NCBI GenBank assembly: GCA_011087745.1 | Contig: JAALLB010000114.1 | Location: forward strand, 1-5,978 | Direction: 5' to 3' | Source: Hyphomicrobiales bacterium | GTDB lineage: Bacteria > Pseudomonadota > Alphaproteobacteria > Rhizobiales > Rhizobiaceae | Length of the DNA: 5,978 nt | In this document: one piece after another, positions 1 through 5,962 of the stretch | Position numbering within the stretch: the first letter of the stretch is position 1 | Layout of the letters: each line of letters starts with the position of its first letter | Position numbers and translations under genes: made by a program | The notes under the pieces: model-generated | What the model saw: the letters and a program-made list of their open reading frames with translations, nothing else | The model's database searches: none | Told to the model about the DNA's origin: nothing

Positions 1-483
1 TCAGGGCAATCCAACTCGGATACACGATGGCGAAAGATGTGTGAATCGAGTAGAGGTAACATGAAAGCGGGGAACTAAATTGCCATGGCCATCCGCAAAC
101 GAACCTCCACGTTCAGCCCAGCCCACAACCGGAAACCAACGCATGCCAAGATCATAAAGCCATGAGCGCATATCGCCGCTGGCAAAGTCTAGGTATTCTT
201 CTGCCCACCTGCGAGGCCAATGATCTTCTTCTCGATCAAACTGCGCAGAACCCATCCAGTCCTGTAATGCAAGTGCATGGCTGTCTTTAATGCGCATGCG
301 CCGTTGCTCGGGCGTATCAACCATGCATAGGCCACCCAAAGACCAAAAAGCTTGACCGCCCAGCGAATTTTCACCTTCCTGATCAAGAATGAAAACACGT
401 TTTCCTCGTTGGGTTAACTCATGCGCCGCCGTCAAACCAGCAAGGCCACCGCCAACAATTATGACGTCCGCAACCTCAACCAT
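1..483 (-). CDS. FAD-binding dehydrogenase, N-terminal part; frame disrupted near residue 143
   Basis: This is the start of a flavoprotein of the fumarate reductase/3-ketosteroid dehydrogenase-like group. These enzymes bind FAD through an N-terminal Rossmann fold and oxidise or reduce a substrate that cannot be named here. The FAD motif GGGLAG is at residues 11-16, the end of the second strand (FILDQE) at 31-36, and family-typical blocks follow: GGQAFWS (42-48), QRRMRIKDS (60-68), DHWPRRWAEEY (87-97) and VVGWAERGG (119-127). The match stays good through PRFHV (138-142). After HVT the family normally continues with WGTGPG, but here 17 unrelated residues follow and then TGA at bases 3-1. The family is about 550 residues long, so 160 residues is a fragment. 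Another frame resumes family-like sequence after this point, which suggests an internal deletion or a sequence error. The ATG directly follows the stop of the OmpA-like gene (TAGATG), with GGAG 6 bases upstream, so translation is probably coupled. The family call is firm; the status as a broken gene is inferred. Confidence 0.82.
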   Translation of the reverse strand: MVEVADVIIVGGGLAGLTAAHELTQRGKRVFILDQEGENSLGGQAFWSLGGLCMVDTPEQRRMRIKDSHALALQDWMGSAQFDREEDHWPRRWAEEYLDFASGDMRSWLYDLGMRWFPVVGWAERGGSFADGHGNLVPRFHVTSTRFTHLSPSCIRVGLP

Positions 484-1515
484 CTATCGCTCCGTGAGTT
501 TAAGTTCAATCCGGCGGTTCTTGGCGCGTGCCTCATCAGTATCCACATCTTCAAGTGGCTGGTATTCACCAAAACCTGCAGCAACCAAACGCTTGGCTGG
601 GATACCCTGCGAAATAAAAAATCGTACAACAGAGGTGGCACGGTTGGACGAAAGTTCCCAGTTGTCTCGAATACGTCCACCCCCTGAGAGCGGCACATTA
701 TCGGTATGACCATCGACCCGTAATACCCAATTGATGTCATCGGGAATTTCAGACCCTATTTGAATAAGCGCTTGAGCAACTTTTAGCATTTCAGCTTGGC
801 CACCAGCGTTCAATTCGGCTGCACCGGATGTAAATAAAACTTCAGATGGAAAAACAAAACGGTCACCAACAATACGAATATCTGATCGACCGCCCAAAAT
901 TTCCCGCAAGCGACCAAAAAAGTCTGATCTATATCGGTTTAGCTCCTGTACGCGTTGTGCCAGTGCCACATTAAGCCGTTTACCCAAGTCAGCAATCTTC
1001 GTCTGACTTTCCCGGTCTTGGTCTTCAGAAGCATCCAATGCATCTTCAAGAGAGGCAATTTGACGGCGCAATGCTGAAATTTGCTGATTGAGCAATTCAA
1101 CCTGACTAAGCGCACGTTTGCTAAGTTGCTGTTCCTCATCAATCTGCGTTGATAGAGCCCCGATTTTTTCATCTGTCTCGGCAGTATTCGTATTTCCTTC
1201 AGCAAGCAGCGTTTCCAGCCGGGAACGTTCACTTTCTGTCGAAGTCAAAGACGATTGCAACGTTGCAATGGAGTCTTCCAAATCCTGGCTGGTTGCCTGT
1301 TCAAGCGCGAGCAGAGAAGTCAGTTCATCAATCTGGGAATTAAGTCTGTTAAGCACCTCGTCCTTGCCACTGATTTCCTGACTTAGCAAAAATTGCGCAA
1401 GCACAAACACTGAAAGTAAAAACATGATTGAAAGCAATAACGTTGCCAGCGCATCCACAAAGCCAGGCCAATAATTGACGCTTCTTTCGCGATATCTGGA
1501 ACGCACGGATGCCAT
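484..1515 (-). CDS. MotB/OmpA-like peptidoglycan-binding motor subunit
   Basis: This 343-residue protein is the likely stator-type partner of the MotA/TolQ-like protein encoded just before it. A short cytoplasmic N-terminus leads into one membrane helix at about 15-45. The segment YWPGFVDALATLLL (15-28) carries Asp21 near the start of the helix, where MotB, ExbD and TolR have their proton-carrying Asp. Residues about 50-195 are rich in heptad-like Leu, Gln and Glu and should form a long periplasmic coiled coil. Residues about 218-342 form an OmpA C-terminal domain: VDGHTDN (267-273), LSSNRA (288-293) and KNRRIELKL (332-340). By alignment with OmpA, Asp272 and Arg292 are the expected diaminopimelate contacts. 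The ATG lies 2 bases after the upstream stop (TAACCATG) and has no strong ribosome site of its own, so it is probably translated by coupling. MotB itself is an alternative name, but the long coiled coil and the lack of flagellar neighbours argue against a flagellar role. The physiological role is unknown. Confidence 0.92.
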   Translation of the reverse strand: MASVRSRYRERSVNYWPGFVDALATLLLSIMFLLSVFVLAQFLLSQEISGKDEVLNRLNSQIDELTSLLALEQATSQDLEDSIATLQSSLTSTESERSRLETLLAEGNTNTAETDEKIGALSTQIDEEQQLSKRALSQVELLNQQISALRRQIASLEDALDASEDQDRESQTKIADLGKRLNVALAQRVQELNRYRSDFFGRLREILGGRSDIRIVGDRFVFPSEVLFTSGAAELNAGGQAEMLKVAQALIQIGSEIPDDINWVLRVDGHTDNVPLSGGGRIRDNWELSSNRATSVVRFFISQGIPAKRLVAAGFGEYQPLEDVDTDEARAKNRRIELKLTER

Positions 1516-1517
1516 GG

Positions 1518-2501
1518 TTACTTGGAAGCTTTCTCAAAGAACGCATTGAGTTGACGCATCAACATCAACATGTCTTTTTGCTGCTCTTCTTGTTGTGACA
1601 ATTGCTGCCTGGTTATGTCTTGCTCATTGCGCATATGTTTTACCATTTGCTGAATACTCTCAACCAGACTGGACAAAGCTTCATTTGAACGACCAGAATT
1701 CCCCACCTGTAATCTTTGGGTCAGCTGCTCAATATGGAGTTTCATGTCCTCTGCACTTGCACCTGCGGAAAGTGAAAGCTCTGAACCTAAATCGGTTACT
1801 GATGAGAGCCAGTTTTCAAGCTCTGTATAAAATCTCGTCTGGGCGCGTCCAGCCTGCAAATCCAGGAATCCAAGAACCAGGGAACCTGCAAGACCAAAAA
1901 GAGAAGATGAAAACGCAGTGCCCATACCATCAAGAGGAGCTTTCAACCCACTCTTCAAAGCATCAAGCACATCATTTGCATTACCAGAATTTGGATCTAG
2001 CGATTGTATGGTATCACCGATTGAACCGATGGTTTGGAGCAAGCCCCAAAAGGTTCCAAGCAATCCCAGGAACACCAACAAGCCGATCAAATAGCGCGAT
2101 ATATCACGACTCTCGTCCAAACGATTGCCGATTGAGTCCAGAATTGAACACATGGAGTTGGTCGAGATCGTCATTTCCTGACCCGATTGCCCCAGCAGAG
2201 CCTTCATGGGTGCCAATAAAACTGGTCCGCGACTTGTCTCCAGATCCGCATTTCCCTGCCTAAAGCTGTTGACCCATTTTACCTCTGGAATAAGTCGTAC
2301 AACTTGAATAAGCGCCAACAAAATACCAACAACCAGCACACCCAAAATCAACCCGTTAAGACCAGGATTAGTAACAAAAGCAGATAAAATTTGCCGGTAA
2401 AGAACTGCACCAAGAAATCCAACAATAATCAGGAAAATGATCATGCTAAATAAAAATACACTTGGATTGGATAGTTTATGTGGGTCGCATTCCCGTGCCA
2501 C
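1518..2501 (-). CDS. MotA/TolQ/ExbB-family proton-channel protein
   Basis: This inner-membrane protein is 327 residues long from the chosen start. It should form the ring that conducts ions with the MotB/OmpA-like product of the next gene. Four hydrophobic helices are visible at about 14-35, 47-70, 137-157 and 197-215. The third, LVFLGLLGTFWGL (142-154), matches the TolQ/ExbB block LGLLGTVxG, with Thr150 in the pore-lining position. The fourth, GMGTAFSSSLFGLAGS (192-207), matches the Ala/Gly/Thr-rich last helix, with Thr195. A cytoplasmic segment of about 65 residues separates helices 2 and 3. The last 75 residues are Gln/Glu-rich and probably coiled coil. I chose GTG at 2501 because GGGAGG lies 6 bases upstream and the protein then begins MARECDPHKL, as I recall rhizobial homologues do. 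An in-frame TTG at 2519 has no comparable site and places that GGGAGG inside the gene. TolQ or ExbB as such is unlikely, because those partner with TolR/ExbD rather than an OmpA-domain protein. Confidence 0.9.
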   Translation of the reverse strand: MARECDPHKLSNPSVFLFSMIIFLIIVGFLGAVLYRQILSAFVTNPGLNGLILGVLVVGILLALIQVVRLIPEVKWVNSFRQGNADLETSRGPVLLAPMKALLGQSGQEMTISTNSMCSILDSIGNRLDESRDISRYLIGLLVFLGLLGTFWGLLQTIGSIGDTIQSLDPNSGNANDVLDALKSGLKAPLDGMGTAFSSSLFGLAGSLVLGFLDLQAGRAQTRFYTELENWLSSVTDLGSELSLSAGASAEDMKLHIEQLTQRLQVGNSGRSNEALSSLVESIQQMVKHMRNEQDITRQQLSQQEEQQKDMLMLMRQLNAFFEKASK

Positions 2502-2507
2502 GCTGTG

Positions 2508-2513
2508 CCTCCC
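2508..2513 (-). promoter_or_regulatory. Ribosome binding site fixing the GTG start of the MotA-like gene
   Basis: On the minus strand GGGAGG is followed by six bases (CACAGC) and then GTG at 2501-2499. This is the best Shine-Dalgarno match in the window and has near-ideal spacing. It favours GTG over the TTG six codons upstream. Confidence 0.7.
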
Positions 2514-2532
2514 GTACAAGCTTAACTATGTG

Positions 2533-2550
2533 TTTGACTTATATATCAAA
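2533..2550 (-). promoter_or_regulatory. Short inverted repeat around a -10-like TATATA, upstream of the MotA-like gene
   Basis: TTTGA (2533-2537) and TCAAA (2546-2550) are perfect inverted arms around an 8-base AT-rich centre. Read on the minus strand the centre contains TATATA (2545-2540), about 40 bases before the GTG start. This would suit a -10 element or a small operator for the motA-like/ompA-like/FAD unit. No recognisable -35 element lies 16-18 bases upstream, so this is only a candidate. The rest of the 125-base gap holds nothing else convincing. Confidence 0.22.
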
Positions 2551-2626
2551 TCACGATGAGGAAAAACTAGACCGTAACTAAGGCAAATGAAAGGGCTTTT
2601 GTGATAGAGTTTTAATACTCAGGTAT

Positions 2627-3424
2627 TTATTTTTGCGGCACAGCCCGCACAACATCACCCAATTTGCGGTGAATAAACTCATTACCGGCAAGAACAGTTC
2701 TTTTGCCAAACAAATCATTGCCGCCATCAATATCGGTAATATATCCGCCCGCTTCGCGAATAATAATCATGCCAGCCGCATAATCCCAGGCTTCTGGGCC
2801 ACGCTGCCAAATACCATCGAAATGCCCAGCTGCAACATAAGCCAAATCCAATGCAGTTGAACCCGAACAACGCACACCCATGGTTTCGCGCATAACAATT
2901 TGCTGCTCACGCAAAGCTTGTCCATGACCTTTTCTACCCTGATGCGGAATATGATTGACGACAAGACAGTCAGACAAATCCTTGCGCGCAGAAACACGGC
3001 AGCGTTTATCATTTGCAAATGTCCCTTGGCCACGTTCAGCAGTGAAAAGCTCATGCCTTGCAGGATTATAAATAACGCCTGCAACAATTTCACCTTCTCG
3101 CTCAAGCGCAATAGAAATCGCAAAATGAGGATTACCATGCATAAAATTTATGGTGCCATCCAGCGGATCAACGATCCAACGGTTCTGCGGATCCTTGCCT
3201 TTGATCTCGCCAGCTTCTTCCATCAAAAACCCAATATCGGGACGAGCCTCAAGCAACTCTTCACGAATGATTTTTTCCGACCGTAAATCCGCGTTGGTTA
3301 CAAAATCACCAGTACCTTTTTTCGACACTTGCAAATTTTGAACTTCGCCAAAATCACGCGATAAGGCACGGCCTGCCTTTAAAGCAGTATTCGTCATAAC
3401 ATTTAAAAGGGCAGAACGGGCCAA
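2627..3424 (-). CDS. suhB: Inositol-1-monophosphatase SuhB
   Basis: This 265-residue protein is of normal length for the Mg2+-dependent inositol monophosphatase family, which hydrolyses inositol phosphates and related phosphate esters in the cytoplasm. In E. coli, SuhB also binds RNA polymerase and NusA in ribosomal RNA antitermination. The metal-binding signatures are intact: EEAG (69-72), DPLDGTINF (86-94, with Asp86 and Asp89 as ligands) and the second motif WDYAAG (213-218, with Asp214). CSGSTALDLAYVAAG (187-201) is the usual structural block ahead of it. I keep the TTG start at 3424 because GGAG lies 8 bases upstream and MARSALLNVM is the N-terminus I recall for rhizobial SuhB. The next in-frame ATG (codon 10) would remove it. 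The gene follows efp by 32 bases with no sign of a terminator, so the two are probably cotranscribed. Other family members such as CysQ or histidinol-phosphatase are less likely, given the strong resemblance to SuhB. Confidence 0.95.
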   Translation of the reverse strand: MARSALLNVMTNTALKAGRALSRDFGEVQNLQVSKKGTGDFVTNADLRSEKIIREELLEARPDIGFLMEEAGEIKGKDPQNRWIVDPLDGTINFMHGNPHFAISIALEREGEIVAGVIYNPARHELFTAERGQGTFANDKRCRVSARKDLSDCLVVNHIPHQGRKGHGQALREQQIVMRETMGVRCSGSTALDLAYVAAGHFDGIWQRGPEAWDYAAGMIIIREAGGYITDIDGGNDLFGKRTVLAGNEFIHRKLGDVVRAVPQK

Positions 3425-3456
3425 AGCCTCAACTCCAAAAATTCAATTTCAATTTT

Positions 3457-4023
3457 CTATGATTCAGCGCGGCGGATATAAATAACCTCGTTGGTATCAA
3501 CAACGATCTTTTTACCCGCGTCGATAAAGGGTGGCACCATTACTTTTACGCTATTTTCCATAATAGCTGGTTTGTACGAGGAAGAAACCGTCTGGCCTTT
3601 GACAACAGGATCAGCCTCAGCGATCTCCAGGGTTACATAGTCTGGCAATCTGATACCGATCGGGCGTTCTTCATGACTCTCAACAGTAACTTTCATTCCA
3701 TCCTGCAAGAAAGCTGCACGCTCACCAACAAATTCCTGTTGAAGCTCAAGCTGCTCGTAAGTCTCAGAATCCATGAAAACAAGCATGTCACCTTCCCCAT
3801 AAAGAAAAGTATAGTCTTTTTGCTCAAGGCGGGCTCTTTCAACTGACTCGGTCGCACGAAAACGTTCATTGTGTTTCGAACCATCAAACAGGTTTTTCAT
3901 TTCTACCTGATTGAAAGCACCACCTTTTCCAGGCTTCACCGCATTGGTTTTAACCGCAACCCAAAGTGAATTCTTATGCTCAATTACATTACCTGGCTTA
4001 ATTTCGTTACCATTGATTTTCAT
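3457..4023 (-). CDS. efp: Translation elongation factor P
   Basis: EF-P (188 residues, the normal full length) binds the ribosome beside the P-site tRNA and relieves stalling at consecutive prolines. The KOW-like N-terminal domain carries the modification loop VKPGKGGAF (29-37). Lys33 corresponds to E. coli Lys34, which is beta-lysylated by EpmA/EpmB. Two OB-fold domains follow: LEQKDYTFLYGEGD (66-79), then a C-terminal domain with IGIRLPDYVTLEI (122-134) and the closing segment VDTNEVIYIRR (175-185). That last block departs somewhat from the more usual V-T-x-x-G-x-Y-x-x-R pattern. No modification enzyme is encoded in the window. The ATG has only a weak upstream AAG as a ribosome site. The 139-base gap upstream suggests a promoter of its own, although I could not identify clear -35 and -10 elements. 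suhB follows directly. Confidence 0.97.
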   Translation of the reverse strand: MKINGNEIKPGNVIEHKNSLWVAVKTNAVKPGKGGAFNQVEMKNLFDGSKHNERFRATESVERARLEQKDYTFLYGEGDMLVFMDSETYEQLELQQEFVGERAAFLQDGMKVTVESHEERPIGIRLPDYVTLEIAEADPVVKGQTVSSSYKPAIMENSVKVMVPPFIDAGKKIVVDTNEVIYIRRAES

Positions 4024-4162
4024 GTGTCACTTAAATGGCCAGTAAGGAAAGACCATCTCCAAAAGTTAGATATTTTTGAGGTGAGGTCGGTTGACCACAA
4101 TTCTAGGTTTTGTGCAAGTCCGAAATCAGCAGATAGTAAAAGCTACCAGTGGAATTTTCGCC

Positions 4163-5152
4163 TTACGTGCCAGGCCAGCGATTTGCAAGTGCCACAGCTT
4201 TTTTGCGCGTTTCATCATCAAGCGATGCCATAAACTGATCCAAGGTCAAATCAAAACGCCCTGCCCTTCGAGCAAGTATATGCCACTTGGCCGCGTCCAA
4301 TTTTGAAAGCTCCGTGCCGATGCCCTGAAGATACATATGAGCGAGACGGTTTTGTGCGATAACATTACCGGTGGCTGCAGCGTTACTCAAAATAGCAAAT
4401 GCTAGCTTCTCGTCTTTGGGACCGTCAGTTCCGTTTATCAGTGCGATGCCCCACTCAACCTGGGCAGTATCAACGCCAGCGCGAGCTGCTTTTTCAAGCC
4501 ATTTGCGAGATTCCACCGGGTCCTGAATTCCCGTCGTTCGGCCTTCTCTGTAAATCACTGCCAAGGCATAATACGCGTCACCAAGTCGATTTTCGGCTGC
4601 TTTTTCATAATATGGCAAGGCCAGGCGATATCCGGCACTTGTCGGACGGTTTGCAACAATCTGATTGGCATAATTAAACATTGCGATTGGATGGCCAGCC
4701 TCAGCTGATTGCTTCATCATGGCTTCACCAGCAACCTTGTTGCGCGGCAAATCCTTACCCTGCAAGAGCTTTAAAGCATAGGAAAATTGGGCTTCGCGAT
4801 TACCTGATTTCGCTGCAATTTCATACCAAATAGTTGATTGTTTTGTATCTTTGGCGATGCCCAAACCTTTTTCATAAAGTTCAGCAATCAGGGTTTGCGC
4901 CGCTGCGTCCCCCTTTTCTGCTCTGGGGAGCGCCAATTGAAATGCAGTTAAATATTCGCCGCGTTGAAACGCTCCATAGGCAAGATCAGGGGTTTTTTCT
5001 TCTTTTGAATAGTCGCCAGTAAGTCGTTTCTGTAATTGCTCTTCGTTTATTGACGTCGACTTGTCGTTAGTTTTTGTCTCTGAAGCCAGAGTCCAGCCAA
5101 CAACAGAAAACATAAGCAAAAAAGCTACAATTAGAGTTATTACTGGTTTCAT
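4163..5152 (-). CDS. Secreted Sel1-like (TPR) repeat protein
   Basis: This 329-residue protein has a clear export signal: a short MK start, a hydrophobic core at 4-22 and a likely cleavage site near Ala23/Ser24. It should therefore work in the periplasm. A polar, probably unstructured stretch (25-55) follows. About six Sel1-type helical repeats then run from about 81 to 297. Characteristic blocks are AAAQTLIAELYEKGLG (83-98), AIWYEIAAKSGN-type helix pairs, DAYYALAVIYREG (192-204), SRKWLEKAARAG (215-226) and AQNRLAHMYLQGIG (266-279). Such solenoids bind other proteins; they are not enzymes. The periplasmic regulator ExoR of Sinorhizobium is also a Sel1 protein, but nothing here shows this is its orthologue. 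The ATG overlaps the stop of the ThiE-like gene by four bases (ATGA), with GAGG seven bases upstream, so the two proteins are made from one message and probably coupled. The partner is unknown. Confidence 0.93.
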   Translation of the reverse strand: MKPVITLIVAFLLMFSVVGWTLASETKTNDKSTSINEEQLQKRLTGDYSKEEKTPDLAYGAFQRGEYLTAFQLALPRAEKGDAAAQTLIAELYEKGLGIAKDTKQSTIWYEIAAKSGNREAQFSYALKLLQGKDLPRNKVAGEAMMKQSAEAGHPIAMFNYANQIVANRPTSAGYRLALPYYEKAAENRLGDAYYALAVIYREGRTTGIQDPVESRKWLEKAARAGVDTAQVEWGIALINGTDGPKDEKLAFAILSNAAATGNVIAQNRLAHMYLQGIGTELSKLDAAKWHILARRAGRFDLTLDQFMASLDDETRKKAVALANRWPGT

Positions 5153-5814
5153 TCTTCATCCTCATCAAATGAAGGGGCATGGGCATCAAGAAGCGCGTTT
5201 GCTTCAACAACATTTTGGGCAGCATCACCATCTGCAAAAACTGCTTTTTCCAGTGCAACAAAATCTATACCCGTTTTTGCAACTTCAATAATGCTGTTCA
5301 AAGCACTTCCACCCATGACTATTCCTGGTATTTCCACCAATTCTGCCCACCATTCAGCCAGCTTGATATTTTTTGGATGCGCTTCCGGTTTGATATCACC
5401 GCCAAGTTTACCAAAAAACATGAAATCAGGCTTAAATTCACCAATTTCCAAAGCATTGTGACGCGCCTTTATATTCCCGCATCCTACTATATTCTGTGGC
5501 GAAAAACGGGCAATGAAATCTTCCAGCTTGGATTTTTCTTTTTCGACAAAAAGCCCATCAGCACCGCAACGTCCAAATGCCTGTGTGTCATCCGCAATTA
5601 ACACGGCACAATCGGCTTCCTGAAGTTGTGGAGTAACGTCCTTGCAAAAAGCTTCAAATACATGTGGTTCAGCTTCTGCGGCATATAAGATAACACTTGC
5701 TACATCTCCGGCAGAAGCAGCGGCGATCAAGTTTCCAGAACTTGTAGATGTAGGGCGTGCCGTTAGGATTAACCTGCAACGGTTGATATCAGTGGTATTT
5801 GCTTCTTTAGCCAT
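5149..5814 (-). CDS. Divergent ThiE-like (thiamine phosphate synthase family) protein
   Basis: This 221-residue protein has the layout of ThiE, the TIM-barrel enzyme that joins the pyrimidine and thiazole halves of thiamine. Visible equivalents are CRLILTARP (13-21, first strand), CAVLIADD (69-76), GADGLFV (84-90), NIVGCG (108-113), PDFMFFGKL (129-137), IKPEAHP (141-147) and IPGIVMGGS (162-170). Key ThiE features are missing. The Asn-Asp pair that normally ends the VIND strand is Ala-Asp (74-75), and HLGQED is replaced by LFVEKEK (88-94), which removes the second Mg2+-binding Asp. No QLREK-like pyrophosphate motif is seen. Lys142 may match the conserved Lys of the TKP loop. The C-terminus ends in a short acidic tail (DEDEE). 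The protein may therefore be catalytically altered or inactive. The ATG has AGAGG 10 bases upstream. No thiC, thiG or thiD neighbours are present; the only coupled gene is the Sel1 protein. I withhold the symbol thiE because of the lost residues. Confidence 0.75.
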   Translation of the reverse strand: MAKEANTTDINRCRLILTARPTSTSSGNLIAAASAGDVASVILYAAEAEPHVFEAFCKDVTPQLQEADCAVLIADDTQAFGRCGADGLFVEKEKSKLEDFIARFSPQNIVGCGNIKARHNALEIGEFKPDFMFFGKLGGDIKPEAHPKNIKLAEWWAELVEIPGIVMGGSALNSIIEVAKTGIDFVALEKAVFADGDAAQNVVEANALLDAHAPSFDEDEE

Positions 5815-5853
5815 AGACTATAATCCTCTTACACAAACTAATGAATGCGCAGG

Positions 5854-5883
5854 ATTATACCAAAAATTCAAGCTCCGAGTTCA
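5854..5883 (-). promoter_or_regulatory. Extended -10 promoter for the ThiE-like/Sel1 unit
   Basis: The minus strand reads TGGTATAAT, a perfect TATAAT (5859-5854) preceded by the TGn of an extended -10 element. The best -35 candidate is TGAACT at 5883-5878, with an 18-base spacer and three of six consensus bases, which fits a promoter relying on its extended -10. Transcription would start near 5846, leaving a leader of about 30 bases that contains the AGAGG ribosome site. A better -35 hexamer, TTGACT (5888-5883), is 23 bases from the -10 and so too far. Confidence 0.55.
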
Positions 5884-5942
5884 GTCAAAAATTCGGGGCT
5901 TTGATATTTAATTCAATTTTTGAGTTTTATACCCATCCTACT

Positions 5943-5962
5943 CCAAAACCCGAATGTTTTGG
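5943..5962. repeat. Perfect 7-bp inverted repeat (hairpin) upstream of the ThiE-like promoter
   Basis: CCAAAAC (5943-5949) and GTTTTGG (5956-5962) are exact reverse complements around a 6-base loop. Neither strand has a T-run directly after the stem, so it is not a standard rho-independent terminator. It could be an operator or the decayed terminator of a gene beyond the window. The remainder of 5815-5978 contains no open gene that I can support. Confidence 0.4.

Noticed and set aside
1595..2263. A 222-codon open frame on the plus strand, opposite the MotA-like gene
   Set aside because: It lies wholly antisense to a well-supported membrane-protein gene, and its translation shows no domain, helix pattern or plausible composition. 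It is a shadow of the real gene's codon use.
484..2501. A Zorya anti-phage system based on the MotA/MotB-like pair
   Set aside because: The neighbours are an FAD dehydrogenase and housekeeping genes (suhB, efp). No helicase, nuclease or other Zorya partner is in the window, and the layout matches a common alphaproteobacterial locus.
2614..2627. AATAC-TCAG-GTATT inverted repeat just after suhB as a possible terminator
   Set aside because: The stem is only five AT-rich pairs, overlaps the stop codon and is not followed by a T-run on the minus strand.
4024..4162. A possible promoter or leader structure ahead of efp (TTGCAC, GGTC-AACC-GACC)
   Set aside because: No -10 hexamer lies at a suitable distance from TTGCAC, and the four-base arms are too short to mean anything. 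A promoter is expected here but cannot be located.
5179..5601. A 140-codon open frame on the plus strand, opposite the ThiE-like gene
   Set aside because: It is antisense to a gene with recognisable family motifs. The product is Phe/Cys-rich with no family resemblance, and no convincing ribosome site was seen.
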